Source: Gemmobacter caeni
GTDB lineage: Bacteria; Pseudomonadota; Alphaproteobacteria; Rhodobacterales; Rhodobacteraceae
Direction of reading: 5' to 3'
Assembly: GCF_003054195.1 (NCBI RefSeq)
Contig: NZ_QBKP01000007.1
Location: forward strand, 214,989 to 278,988
DNA length: 64,000 nucleotides
Shown here: in pieces, positions 45,561-54,586 of the stretch
How positions within the stretch are numbered: the stretch's first letter is position 1
Layout of the letters: each line of letters opens with the position of its first letter
Notes under the pieces: generated by a model
The model's database searches: none
Told to the model about the DNA's origin: nothing
Seen by the model: the letters and a program-made list of their open reading frames with translations, nothing else
Position numbers and translations under genes: made by a program

Positions 45561-46556
45561 TTACAGGCCCCAGATCAGCAGCGGCCCCAGCACGATGGCC
45601 AGCAGGAAAACCGTTTCCGCCACGATCATCAGCGCCGCCGTTGCCCCCACGGTCATCAGCCCCGGCAGATTGGTACGCAGCCCCACCGCGCCGACGGCCA
45701 TCAGAAGGCTTGCCCGGATCAGCGGGTCCAGCAGATCGCGCAGCGCCTGCGGCACCAGACCCAGCGAATTGGCTGCCGCCAGCACCAGAAAACCGATGAC
45801 GAAGCCGGGCACCAGCGGCGGGCGCCGCCCGCCTGCCGCGGAGCCATTGCGCAGCGTCAGCGCCGCGATCACGACGACCGGCGCCAGCAGCATCACCCGG
45901 AACAGCTTGAACACCGTCGAAATCTCGCCGGTTTCAGGCGAAACCGAAAAGCCTGCGCCCACCACCTGCGCGACGTCATGGATCGTCGCGCCCAACAGCA
46001 GGCCGGTGGAGGCATCGGTCAGGCCCAGCCGGGCGGTCAGCACCGGATAAAGGATCATCGCCAGCGTTGACATCACCGTGACCGCGATGACGGTGAAGGC
46101 GATGTCCCGCTCGCGCCGGTCATCCTGCGGCAGCAGGGCGCCGATCGCCATGGCAGCCGAGGCGCCGCAGATCGCTACCGCACCGCCGGTCAGAAAGCCG
46201 AACCGGCCGGGCTGACCCAGAAGCCGGGCCAGCAGCAGGCCGAAGCCGATGGTCAGCGGCACGGCCAGGGCAACAAGGCTCAGCGGTGCAAGGCCCAGCC
46301 CGGCAAGGGTATCGGCGCTGATGCGGATGCCCAGCAGCGCCACCCCGATCCGCAAGACATGCCGTGCCGCAAGCCCGATGCCTGGCGCAGTCCGGGTGTC
46401 CTCGCCCAGAAAGTTCAGCGCAAGGCCAATCAGGATCGCCATGAGCATCGAGGGCGCGCCGTAGTGATCGGCCAGAAACTGCGCCGCCAGTGCGACGACG
46501 GCAGCAATGGCAAAGCCGGGAAAGTAGCACCGGAACAGCGGAACAAGACGGGTCAT
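45561..46556 (-). CDS. YeiH family putative sulfate exporter
   Basis: A 331-residue inner-membrane protein with about ten helices of the YeiH/PSE family. Family marks are MAILIGLALNFLGEDTRTAPGI, VALLGIRISADTLAGLG, TGGAVAICGASAAMAIGALLP and GATIHDVAQVVGAG. The family is annotated as putative sulfate or small-molecule exporter, with little direct proof. It stands alone on the minus strand, 41 nt upstream of the deoR region and 68 nt from the histidine kinase stop. The substrate is unknown. Confidence 0.85.
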   Translation of the reverse strand: MTRLVPLFRCYFPGFAIAAVVALAAQFLADHYGAPSMLMAILIGLALNFLGEDTRTAPGIGLAARHVLRIGVALLGIRISADTLAGLGLAPLSLVALAVPLTIGFGLLLARLLGQPGRFGFLTGGAVAICGASAAMAIGALLPQDDRRERDIAFTVIAVTVMSTLAMILYPVLTARLGLTDASTGLLLGATIHDVAQVVGAGFSVSPETGEISTVFKLFRVMLLAPVVVIAALTLRNGSAAGGRRPPLVPGFVIGFLVLAAANSLGLVPQALRDLLDPLIRASLLMAVGAVGLRTNLPGLMTVGATAALMIVAETVFLLAIVLGPLLIWGL

Positions 46557-46624
46557 GCCCTGTTGTCGGCCATCCCGACCGGCGCTTCAACCGCGATCCG
46601 CACCGTGGTGGCCTGATCCCGACA

Positions 46625-47989
46625 TCAGCCTTTTGCCGCTGATAAAAGCCGCAGCGTGACCTCCAGGCCCGGTGTGGCGTTGCGCAGCATCAGTTCACCC
46701 CCCGCCGCAGCCGCAATATCCGCCACGATGGCCAGTCCGAGACCATGGTTGTCGCCCGCCTCGTCCAGTCGCGCACCCCGCTGGCGCAGCCGGGTCAGCG
46801 CGGCATCGGGCGCCCCCGGCCCGTCATCGCGCAGAGTGATGGCCAGATGCGCGCCGTCGCGCCGGGCCGATATCGCAATGCGTCTCCGGGCATGCTGCAC
46901 CGCATTTTCGGCCAGGGCGCCGACGGCCTCGGTCAGGTCGGCGGGATCAATGCGGGCGGCGAGGCCGGGCGCCACATCAACCTGCCAGTCCAGTTCAGCG
47001 CCTGCGGGCGTGCGTTGCAGCACCGCCACCACCCGGCCGATGACCACGGCGGGGTCCGCAACAGCGGCGACCAGACGGTCCGAGCGGATGCGCGCGCGCG
47101 CCAGTTCGTGATCGACCAGACGCCGCATCGACCCGGCCACAAGCTCGATACTCTGCGCGATATCCGCCTCGCCGCGGTCGCGCAGCAGCCTGGCATCACC
47201 CATCAGCGCCTGCAACGGCGTCTTGAAACCATGCGCCAGGTCGCCCGCGCGATGGCGAGCCTTGGCCAGTTCGTCGTCGCGGGCATCAAGCAGGGCGTCA
47301 ATCTCTGCGGCGAGGGGCTGCACCTCCTGCGGCATGTCCGGGCCAAGCCGGGCGCGCTGCCCCGAGCGCAGCGCGGCAACCTGCGCGCGGATCTGGCGCA
47401 ACGGGTGCAGGCCCACGGTGATCTGCACCGACGAGGCCGCCAGCAAGCACAGGCCCAGAAGGCCCAGATAGGGCAGCAGATCCGACAGAAAACCCTGGCG
47501 GGCGTTATCCAGCTCGGCGCGGTCGCGGGCGACGATGATGCGCAGCGGCAGGCTTTCGCCGCCCGAGCGAACCTCCAGCCACCATTCCAGCGCCAGCAAC
47601 GGTCTTTCCAGCGGTCCGGTCAGCGCCAGAACGCGCCGCCCCTGCGGCGGGGCGGGGTCCGGCGGCGCCTCTGCCGGGGGAAAGCCAAAATCCCACAGTG
47701 ACCGCGAACGCAGCACTGAAGACCCAAGCCCGATCTGCCAGTAATGCCCGGAAAACGGCTGTTCATAAAGCGGGTCGGAGGCCACCTTGCGGAAGGCCGG
47801 CGGCCCGTCGGGCTGCGGCTCCACCAGGGCAGCGACGGCCATGGCGCGGGCCTCCAGATCGGCGACTGCCACCCGTTCCACATGACGCTCGAACAGCAGG
47901 GCAAGGCCGAGGGCCGCCAGCACCAGCGCCAGCACGATGGCCCCGCCTCCGGCAAGGATCAGGCGCCAGCGCAAGGACCGCAGGATCAT
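46625..47989 (-). CDS. Sensor histidine kinase (QseC/PhoQ-like)
   Basis: A 454-residue membrane kinase. The first transmembrane helix is at residues about 10-32 (ILAGGGAIVLALVLAALGLALL), a periplasmic loop of about 130 residues follows, and the second helix is near 170 (YLGLLGLCLLAASSVQITVG). A HAMP-like linker precedes the H-box DLAHGFKTPL, whose His is the phosphorylation site. The ATPase domain has ENAVQHA (N box), DDGPG (G1) and HGLGLAIV (G2). It overlaps the response regulator by 4 nt. The neighbouring PepSY proteins suggest a periplasmic signal, possibly linked to metal or envelope stress. Confidence 0.9.
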   Translation of the reverse strand: MILRSLRWRLILAGGGAIVLALVLAALGLALLFERHVERVAVADLEARAMAVAALVEPQPDGPPAFRKVASDPLYEQPFSGHYWQIGLGSSVLRSRSLWDFGFPPAEAPPDPAPPQGRRVLALTGPLERPLLALEWWLEVRSGGESLPLRIIVARDRAELDNARQGFLSDLLPYLGLLGLCLLAASSVQITVGLHPLRQIRAQVAALRSGQRARLGPDMPQEVQPLAAEIDALLDARDDELAKARHRAGDLAHGFKTPLQALMGDARLLRDRGEADIAQSIELVAGSMRRLVDHELARARIRSDRLVAAVADPAVVIGRVVAVLQRTPAGAELDWQVDVAPGLAARIDPADLTEAVGALAENAVQHARRRIAISARRDGAHLAITLRDDGPGAPDAALTRLRQRGARLDEAGDNHGLGLAIVADIAAAAGGELMLRNATPGLEVTLRLLSAAKG

Positions 47990-48648
47990 TCCGCAGCTTC
48001 CAGATAATAGCCGAAGCCGCGCCGTGTGCCGATGACACCGCTGCCGAGCTTGCGCCGCAGCCGCGCGACGATGGCCTCGACCGCATTCGCCTCCTTGGCA
48101 TCTTCATCCCCGTACAGATGCTCCAGCAACTCGGTTGGCGGCACCGTCCGGTCGCGGTGCAGCGCCAGATAGGCGACCAGGCGAAACTCCAGCGGTGTCA
48201 CGGCCACCGGTACGCCGCGCAGCGCTACTATCATGCGGTTCAGATCGACCGAAAGATCCCCCACCGCCTGCTGCGCCGCCCCGCGCCCGCCTGCCCGTCG
48301 GACCAGCGCCCGCGCACGGGCCAGCAGCTCTTCCATACGAAAGGGTTTGGGCAGATAATCATCGGCCCCGGCGTCTATGCCCTCGACCCGTTCGGTCCAG
48401 GCGCCGCGTGCGGTCAGCACCAGAACCGGGCATTCCACCCCTTCCGCCCGCCAGCGTTTCAGCACGGTGAGCCCGTCAAGCTGTGGAAGCCCGAGGTCGA
48501 GGACGATCAGGTCATAGGTTTCCGTCCCGCCGCGAAACCACGCGGTTTCACCGTCCGCCACCCGTTCCACCCTGAACCCGGCCGAGGCAAGCGCCCGGTC
48601 CAGATCGCTCGCGATCCTCGGGTCATCCTCGACAACAAGCGCGCGCAT
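47986..48648 (-). CDS. OmpR family response regulator
   Basis: A 220-residue regulator. The receiver domain has the acidic pair (VVEDDPR), phospho-acceptor Asp in YDLIVLDLGLPQLDG and the conserved Lys in DDYLPKPF. The C-terminal winged HTH (residues about 125-218) includes LTPLEFRLVAYLALH-like (VTPLEF) and VEAIVARLRRKLG. It resembles QseB/PhoP. It starts at the last base of the PepSY stop (ATGA) and overlaps the kinase gene. Direct repeats CTGACA-N5-CTGACA near the PepSY and RTX genes are the probable binding sites. Confidence 0.92.
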   Translation of the reverse strand: MRALVVEDDPRIASDLDRALASAGFRVERVADGETAWFRGGTETYDLIVLDLGLPQLDGLTVLKRWRAEGVECPVLVLTARGAWTERVEGIDAGADDYLPKPFRMEELLARARALVRRAGGRGAAQQAVGDLSVDLNRMIVALRGVPVAVTPLEFRLVAYLALHRDRTVPPTELLEHLYGDEDAKEANAVEAIVARLRRKLGSGVIGTRRGFGYYLEAAE

Positions 48649-48962
48649 CAGGAGGGGTCTTCCTCTTCATAGTCGAGGATTTCCGCCGTGGCGGCGTCAA
48701 GCTCCACTTCGATCAACCGTCCATCTGGGGTCACCAGTTCGACCTCGTAAACCATCTTGTCGTCGCTGATTTCCAGTTCAACCTCGATCACCCGGCCGGG
48801 ATGCACGGTCTGAAGCCGCGCCAGAACCTCGGCCAGTGGCAGGATCTCGCCCCGCGCGACGGCATCGCGCGCGATTTCAAAATCACGGCGCGGCGTGTCG
48901 CCATGTCCTGCGGAAGACAGGAGCGCGAGGGCACAGGCAGAGGCAAGGACATGGGCTTTCAT
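48648..48962 (-). CDS. Periplasmic PepSY domain protein
   Basis: A 104-residue protein with a signal peptide (MKAHVLASACALALLSSAGHG). A PepSY domain follows: RDAVARGEILPLAEVLARLQ, then IEVELEISDDKMVYEVELVTPDGRLIEVELDAATAEIL in about residues 60-95. Such proteins sit upstream of QseBC-like systems and may inhibit proteases or sense conditions in the periplasm. The start codon has no ribosome site, and a TAGATT -10 (48974-48969) lies just 7 nt before it, so the message may be leaderless. It overlaps the response regulator by one base. Confidence 0.85.
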   Translation of the reverse strand: MKAHVLASACALALLSSAGHGDTPRRDFEIARDAVARGEILPLAEVLARLQTVHPGRVIEVELEISDDKMVYEVELVTPDGRLIEVELDAATAEILDYEEEDPS

Positions 48963-48968
48963 GCAGGC

Positions 48969-49002
48969 AATCTAGCCGATCCATCCTGACATCACACTGA
49001 CA
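48969..49002 (-). promoter_or_regulatory. Response-regulator box and -10 for the PepSY/TCS operon
   Basis: CTGACA at 48986-48991 and 48997-49002 (11-bp period) form a direct repeat, the usual site shape for OmpR-family regulators. Read on the minus strand, it ends 11 nt before TAGATT (48974-48969), so it covers the -35 region, as in activated promoters. The same box recurs at 49356-49372. Confidence 0.6.
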
Positions 49003-49079
49003 AATCGGATCAGAGCCGCGTCAGCGCAGCTTTGCCAGAAGGGGGGCGGGCATCATGGCCCGGTCCTCAGGAGGTTGAT

Positions 49080-49325
49080 ATGAAACAGGCTATTCTTCCG
49101 GCGCTTCTGATGCTGGTGACAGGGGTGTCCGCCGCTGTTGCGCAGACCGAGCCTCGGCTTTCCGGGCTTGTCGCGCAGATTGAGGCGCAGGGCTATCGCG
49201 TCAGCGAGGCGGAACTGGACGCGGGCCTGATCGAGGCGAAAGCGATTACCGCCGAAGGGCAGCGGGTCGAGTTGCGTGTCGACGCCGCGACGGGCCGCAT
49301 CCTGCGCCAGCGTGCTGATGACTGA
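49080..49325 (+). CDS. Small periplasmic PepSY-like protein
   Basis: An 81-residue protein. A signal peptide ends near AVAQ (MKQAILPALLMLVTGVSAAVAQ), and a compact PepSY domain follows: LVAQIEAQGYRVSEAELDAG, then VELRVDAATGRILRQ. The ATG at 49080 has AGGAGG seven bases before it; the frame opens earlier at 49032 without a ribosome site. It is divergent from the other PepSY gene across a 117-nt region holding the CTGACA repeat, so the two are probably co-regulated by the two-component system. Confidence 0.8.
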   Translation: MKQAILPALLMLVTGVSAAVAQTEPRLSGLVAQIEAQGYRVSEAELDAGLIEAKAITAEGQRVELRVDAATGRILRQRADD

Positions 49326-49355
49326 GACCACATGACCCGGCGGGAACATGCCTGT

Positions 49356-49372
49356 CTGACAATTGGCTGACA
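49356..49372 (+). promoter_or_regulatory. Second response-regulator box upstream of the RTX gene
   Basis: CTGACA (49356-49361) and CTGACA (49367-49372) repeat the exact half-sites and 11-bp spacing found at 48986-49002. An inverted copy, TGTCAG, follows at 49389-49394. The box lies 96 nt upstream of the RTX start and suggests the RTX gene belongs to the same regulon. Confidence 0.55.
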
Positions 49373-49467
49373 TCCGGGATCGGAACACTGTCAGCAGCGC
49401 CGGGTTAAGCCAAGCCACCTTCGGGACATATCGTCCTGTATCCAACGCGCAAGAAAAGGAGCCACCG

Positions 49468-50076
49468 ATGGCACGCAAGACTGGAACCCCGACTGCCGAT
49501 CTGCTGAAAGGCAGCGATGGCATTGACTGGCTGGACGGTCGTGGCGGCAATGACACGCTGAAAGGCTACGCCGGCAATGATGAACTGGACGGCGGCGCGG
49601 GCAATGACCGCCTGTTCGGATACAGCGGAAATGATGAACTGGATGGCGACAGCGGTGACGATGTGCTGCACGGCGGCCTTGGCCATGACGAGCTGGACGG
49701 CGACGGCGGCAACGACCGGCTGTTCGGTGGTTCCGGCAATGACGAACTGGACGGGGGCGCGGGACGCGACCGTCTGTTCGGTGGCACCGGGCGTGACTGG
49801 CTGGAAGGCGGCCGGGGCAATGATACGCTGACCGGCGGTTCGGGCGCCGATGTGTTCGAGTTCGAACGTGGCGACGGCCGCGACCGCATCACCGATTTCA
49901 CCAACGGGCAGGACCGGCTGCATCTGGATGACTTCAGCCGCGCGCAGGTTCAGGCGGTGATCGACACGGCCCGGCAATCGGGGGACGATGTGGTGCTGAG
50001 CCTGTCTGCCGGCAGCTCGGTCCGGCTGGAAAACATGCGCGTGGCCGATCTGGACATCGGCGACTTCGTTTTCTGA
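49468..50076 (+). CDS. RTX-type calcium-binding repeat protein
   Basis: A 202-residue acidic protein. Residues about 10-125 are nonapeptide RTX repeats (GGxGxDxLx), for example GGNDTLKGY, GGAGNDRLFG, GGSGNDELDG and GRGNDTLTG, which fold into a Ca2+-bound beta roll. The last 75 residues are a typical serralysin-like C-terminal cap with FEFERGDGRDRITDF. No N-terminal signal is seen, and RTX proteins leave the cell by a type I system through a C-terminal signal; no such exporter is nearby. The start at 49468 has AAAAGGA. A role in adhesion or surface structure is possible. There is no catalytic domain. Confidence 0.85.
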   Translation: MARKTGTPTADLLKGSDGIDWLDGRGGNDTLKGYAGNDELDGGAGNDRLFGYSGNDELDGDSGDDVLHGGLGHDELDGDGGNDRLFGGSGNDELDGGAGRDRLFGGTGRDWLEGGRGNDTLTGGSGADVFEFERGDGRDRITDFTNGQDRLHLDDFSRAQVQAVIDTARQSGDDVVLSLSAGSSVRLENMRVADLDIGDFVF

Positions 50077-50087
50077 CTGTGAAACGC

Positions 50088-50119
50088 ACAGGGCGGCGCA
50101 GTGTCCCGCGCCGCCCTGT
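50088..50119. terminator. Bidirectional terminator between RTX and RND genes
   Basis: ACAGGGCGGCGC (50088-50099), an 8-nt loop, GCGCCGCCCTGT (50108-50119): a perfect 12-bp stem between convergent stops. Confidence 0.7.
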
Positions 50120-50140
50120 CGATATCAGTCTGCGCCAGGG

Positions 50141-53100
50141 TCAGGCGAATTTCTTCGTGACCTCGTTCTTGTGCAGTAGGTAGGCGCTGTCGCTGCGCGA
50201 GATCAGCGTATAGAACATCGGCACCACGAACAGGGTGAAGACCGTTCCGATCATCAGACCGGCGAAGATCACCACACCCATCGCCTGCCGTGCCGCAGCC
50301 CCCGCACCTTCCGCGATGATCAGCGGCACCACAGCCAGTGCCATGGCGGCAGTGGTCATCAGGATCGGGCGCAGACGGGTCTTGGCGGCGGCCACGATGG
50401 CCTCCTTGCGGGACAGGCCGTGTTCCTCACGCTGCTGGTTGGCAAATTCCACCATCAGGATGCCGTGCTTTGTAATCAGCCCGATCAGCGTGATCAGCCC
50501 GACCTGTGTGTAGATGTTCAGCGTGCTCACGCCAAAGAACAGGGGCAGCACCGCGCCGAAGATCGAGAGCGGCACCGACATCATGATGATGAACGGATCC
50601 CGGAAGCTTTCGAACTGCGCGGCCAGCACCATGTAGATGACGATAAGCGCGGCGCCGAAGGCCAGAAGGATGGTGTTGCCTTCCGTCTTTTCCAGCCGCG
50701 ACTGGCCGGAATAGTCGATAAAGAACCCGTCCGGCAGCACCTCGCCCGCGATCCGCTCCAGCTCGGCCAGGGCGACCCCGGTGGACAGACCGATCATCGG
50801 CATGGCGGAAAGCGTGGCGGAGTTGAGCTGGTTGAACTGCTCGATAGAGGCCGCCGCCACACCGGGTTGCAGCGAAACCACCGAGGACAGCGGTACCATC
50901 TCGCCCGATGAGGAGCGGACGAAGAACTGTTCCAGCCGTTCAGGGTTGTTCCGCCACTCCTGCGGCACCTGCGTGATCACGTCATAGCTGTTGGAGTCGC
51001 GGTCAAATTGCGCGATGGCCCCGCCGCCGACCAGCAGGCCCAGCGTATTGCCGATCTCGCTGACCGACACGCCCAGTTCCGCCGCCCGGTCGCGATCAAT
51101 GGTAATGCTGATCTGCGGCGCGTCGAAAGCAAGGCTGTTCTGCACCACGATGAACTTGCCGCTTTGCATGGCTTTCATGCGGATTTCATCGGCGATCTCG
51201 ACCACGCGGTCGGGCGAGTGGATCGACTGGATCACCATGGAAATCGGCAAGCCACCCCCGGCACCGGGCAGCGACGGCGGGGCGAAGGCATAGCCTTGCA
51301 GGCCGGGTGTCGTATCCAGTTTGCCCTGGATCTCGGCCTGGATCTCTGCCTGACTGCGGCTGCGCTCGGACCAGTCCTTCAGCGCCCAGATATAGAAGCC
51401 GGTATTGTCTGCCCCGCCCATCCCGGCGACCGAGAACGAAGTATCGACCTCGGGGATGTCGGCGGTACGCTTGCCGATCTCGCGGGTGAAGGCGTCGGTA
51501 TAATCCAGTGTCGCATAGCGCGGGCCGTTCAGGATCGCGAACAGCGCACCCTGATCCTCTTCCGGGGCCAGTTCGGAGGAGGTGTTCATGAACATAAATC
51601 CGGTGGCCCCCAGCAGCGACACCACCATCAGCAGCGTGACCGGGCGGTAATCCAGAGACGAGGACACCCGGCGTTCATACCAGTTGGCGACGCCGCCCAG
51701 CACCCGGTCCACCGTGCGCTGGAAGCGGCCCGGGGCATCGTGGCTCAGCAGACGGGCGGACATCGTGGGGGTGATGGTCAGCGCGACGATCCCCGACAGG
51801 ATGACCGACCCGGCCAGCGTCAGCGCAAATTCGGTGAACAGCGACCCGGTCAGCCCGCCGGTAAAGGCCAGCGGCGCCAGCACGGCGGCCAGCGTGATGG
51901 TCATGGCGATGACCGGCCCGGTAATTTCCTTCATACCGACAATCGCAGCACGCGCCGGAGACAGGCCCTCGTCAATATGGCGATGGATGTTTTCCACCAC
52001 CACGATGGCGTCATCGACCACCAGACCGATGGCCAGCACCATGGCCAGCAGCGTCAGCAGGTTGATCGAATAGCCCAGCGTCAGCATGATGGCGCAGACC
52101 CCGATCAGCGACAGCGGGATCGTGACGATGGGCATGAGAACCGACCGGAACGAGCCGAGGAACAGCAGGATCACCACCACCACGATGGCCACGGCCTCGC
52201 CAATGGTCTTGAACACCTCCTGAATGGAGGCGGCGATGGTTTCGGTGGAATCGTAGACCAGCTTGATGGTCATGCCCTTGGGCAGCGTGTCGTTCAGCGC
52301 CGGAAGGGCCGCCAGCACGTTGGCGGCGACATCCAGCTGGTTCTCGCCCGGCGCGGGAATGATACCGATGAAAGTGCCCGGCTCGCCCGCGAAGGTCACG
52401 ATGGCATCCTGCTCGCCCGAGGCCAGTTCGATCCGTGACACGTCGCGCAGGCGCACGGTGCCGTTCTTGCCCTGCACCAGCGGCAGCGCGCCGAAAGCTT
52501 CGGCCGACTGTACGGTGGAGGCCAGCGTCAGCGAGTAGATGAAGTATTCATTCTCGGTCTTGCCTGGCGCCGACAGGAAGTTCGAGGCCCGGATCGCGCC
52601 CAGCACGTCGGAGGCGGTGACACCGCGTGCGGCCAGTTGCAGCGGATCGAGCCAGATCCGCATGGCATATTCCGAGGCGCCCATGATTTCCATTTGCGCC
52701 ACGCCGTCGATATTGGTCACGCGCGGACGGACCACGCGTTCCAGATATTCGGTCAGCTGCTCGGGGGTCATGTTGGGGTTCTGGACCGCCAGATACATCA
52801 GCGCGAAGGTCTGGCCGGTGCCTTTCACGATCACCGGGTCTTCGGCATCCGACGGCAGTTGCCCGCGCACCTGCTGCACCTTGGACATGACTTCGGTCAG
52901 GGCGATATCCGGGTCGGCGCCCAGTTTCATCTGTACCGTCACGACCGAGGCAGAGGGCCGCGATGCGGTGCTGATATAATCGACATGCTCCGTCGTCGAC
53001 ACCGCCGAGGCGATGGGCGAGGTGACGAAGCCCTGGATCAGATCGGCCGATGCGCCGGGATAGACTGTGGTGATGGTCACCACGGTTTCCTCGACTTCGG

Positions 53101-53212
53101 GATACTGGCGAACCGGCAGGTTCACCACCGAAACCAGACCCAGAAACAGGATCAGTGCGGCGACGACGGTGGACAGGACCGGGCGTCGGATGAAGATTTC
53201 CGAAAAATTCAT
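50141..53212 (-). CDS. RND efflux pump inner-membrane transporter (AcrB/MexF family)
   Basis: A 1023-residue HAE1-type RND pump. The start IFIRRPVLSTVVAALILFLG is typical, and the proton-relay DD pair is present in AIGLVVDDAIVVVENIHRH within helix 4. Two large periplasmic loops and twelve helices are expected. The start at 53212 (ATG before NFSEIFIRRP) is chosen over the longer frame because the family N-terminus begins there. It pairs with the adaptor encoded 10 nt upstream. No outer-membrane channel gene is visible. It exports drugs or hydrophobic compounds; the substrate is unknown. Confidence 0.93.
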   Translation of the reverse strand: MNFSEIFIRRPVLSTVVAALILFLGLVSVVNLPVRQYPEVEETVVTITTVYPGASADLIQGFVTSPIASAVSTTEHVDYISTASRPSASVVTVQMKLGADPDIALTEVMSKVQQVRGQLPSDAEDPVIVKGTGQTFALMYLAVQNPNMTPEQLTEYLERVVRPRVTNIDGVAQMEIMGASEYAMRIWLDPLQLAARGVTASDVLGAIRASNFLSAPGKTENEYFIYSLTLASTVQSAEAFGALPLVQGKNGTVRLRDVSRIELASGEQDAIVTFAGEPGTFIGIIPAPGENQLDVAANVLAALPALNDTLPKGMTIKLVYDSTETIAASIQEVFKTIGEAVAIVVVVILLFLGSFRSVLMPIVTIPLSLIGVCAIMLTLGYSINLLTLLAMVLAIGLVVDDAIVVVENIHRHIDEGLSPARAAIVGMKEITGPVIAMTITLAAVLAPLAFTGGLTGSLFTEFALTLAGSVILSGIVALTITPTMSARLLSHDAPGRFQRTVDRVLGGVANWYERRVSSSLDYRPVTLLMVVSLLGATGFMFMNTSSELAPEEDQGALFAILNGPRYATLDYTDAFTREIGKRTADIPEVDTSFSVAGMGGADNTGFYIWALKDWSERSRSQAEIQAEIQGKLDTTPGLQGYAFAPPSLPGAGGGLPISMVIQSIHSPDRVVEIADEIRMKAMQSGKFIVVQNSLAFDAPQISITIDRDRAAELGVSVSEIGNTLGLLVGGGAIAQFDRDSNSYDVITQVPQEWRNNPERLEQFFVRSSSGEMVPLSSVVSLQPGVAAASIEQFNQLNSATLSAMPMIGLSTGVALAELERIAGEVLPDGFFIDYSGQSRLEKTEGNTILLAFGAALIVIYMVLAAQFESFRDPFIIMMSVPLSIFGAVLPLFFGVSTLNIYTQVGLITLIGLITKHGILMVEFANQQREEHGLSRKEAIVAAAKTRLRPILMTTAAMALAVVPLIIAEGAGAAARQAMGVVIFAGLMIGTVFTLFVVPMFYTLISRSDSAYLLHKNEVTKKFA

Positions 53213-53222
53213 CTTTCGGCCC

Positions 53223-54323
53223 TCACTCGCCCGCAGGGGCGTCAAGCACCACCGAATTGTCGACCTTGACCCGTGCGCCCGAGGTCAGGCGGTTCTGGCC
53301 CGAGGTCACGATCTCGTCGCCGGCAGCGATGCCCTTGACCACTTCGATCCGCGCGCCGGAACGGCGACCGATGGTAACGAACACCTGTTCGACCTTTTGC
53401 TCCTCCGCCGTGTCTCCCGGCCGCAGCACATAGATCGAATCCCCGTAGAGTGTGGAACTGACGGCCGTTTGCGGCACGGCGATCACGCCTTCCTCTTTCG
53501 GCAGGGCGATACGCACGCGCAGGAACTGGCCCGGATACAGCTCGCCGGAGGGGTTATCCACCTCGGCCCGGACCGAAACCATGCGCGAGTTGGAATCGAC
53601 GCGCGGTTCGATGGCGATGATGTTGCCCTTCGCGCTGAAATTGCCGACCTCGGAGGTCACGCTGACCGGCCCGCCCATGGTCAGATCAGCGATCTGCTGT
53701 TCCGGCACGGCGAAATCTACCCGCATATGCGACAGATCCTGCAAGGTGGCGTAGATCGTGCCGGGGGTCACATATTGCCCGACCTCGATCTGCGGAATGC
53801 CGATCACCCCGTCGAAGGGCGCCACCAGTTTCTTGCTGTCCAGCGCGGTCTGCACCTGGGCGACCTGTGCACGGGCGCTTTGCACCTGGGCATCGGCGCT
53901 TTCGACGGTATTCGCCGCACCGACGCCGCGTTCGGACAGCGTATGCGCGCGGTTGGCATCGGCCAGCGCGACGCTCAGCCCCGCTTTCGCGGCGGCCAGC
54001 GAAGCAGCCTCGCTGTCATCGTCGATCTGAACGAGATGCTGGTCTTTCGAAATCTTGTCATTGGCGGAGAACTGGATCGCGCGCACCAGCCCGCCGGATT
54101 CGATGGCGAGATCGACGCCGCGCGCCGAAAGGGCGGTGCCGATCGCCTCGATCCCCGGCTCCCATGTGACGGCCTCGACCGTCTCGGTGCTGACGGGAAC
54201 CGGCGGCGGAACCATGCCGCCGAGATACTGTGCGATCATATCGTCCCGGAAGTACTTGAACCAGACAATGCCGCCGACAATCAGCCCCAGCAAAATGACC
54301 GCGATTACCAGCCGCTTGAACAT
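53223..54323 (-). CDS. RND efflux periplasmic adaptor (HlyD/AcrA family)
   Basis: A 366-residue membrane-fusion protein. Residues about 5-25 are a membrane anchor (VIAVILLGLIVGGIVWFKYF), followed by a lipoyl half-motif (GLVRAIQFSANDKISKDQHLVQID), a helical hairpin of about 80 residues (A/Q-rich, ANTVESADAQVQSARAQVAQ), a second lipoyl part APFDGVIGIPQIEVGQYV and the beta-barrel and membrane-proximal domains. It bridges the RND pump and an outer-membrane channel. It is transcribed with the pump, 10 nt apart. Confidence 0.92.
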   Translation of the reverse strand: MFKRLVIAVILLGLIVGGIVWFKYFRDDMIAQYLGGMVPPPVPVSTETVEAVTWEPGIEAIGTALSARGVDLAIESGGLVRAIQFSANDKISKDQHLVQIDDDSEAASLAAAKAGLSVALADANRAHTLSERGVGAANTVESADAQVQSARAQVAQVQTALDSKKLVAPFDGVIGIPQIEVGQYVTPGTIYATLQDLSHMRVDFAVPEQQIADLTMGGPVSVTSEVGNFSAKGNIIAIEPRVDSNSRMVSVRAEVDNPSGELYPGQFLRVRIALPKEEGVIAVPQTAVSSTLYGDSIYVLRPGDTAEEQKVEQVFVTIGRRSGARIEVVKGIAAGDEIVTSGQNRLTSGARVKVDNSVVLDAPAGE

Positions 54324-54586
54324 CGAGGGTCTCCAATAGCTACAAACCGGGAAGGGAAGGGTTCGTTATATTCTGTTCGCCGCACCTTGCTGGTTCAGCC
54401 AGCGGGCGAGGTCAAGAGAAAGCATTCCCATTTTGGTGGCAATACTGCCTTACGTTAGGTCATTCACGGCTTTCCATGCTGTGTTATCAGAGACTTGCCC
54501 CGCCAGACGACAGCCGGTTTCCCGCATTGCGCCATGCCGCACCCGATGGTCTTATGGAACAGCCCGCGCAATCAGGATACCGCATC
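54324..54586. other. Intergenic gap upstream of the RND adaptor gene
   Basis: This divergent gap between the adaptor and the acetyltransferase holds no recognisable gene. A short GCTGG-N5-CCAGC hairpin lies near 54400. No strong palindromic operator or pump-regulator gene was found. Confidence 0.4.
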
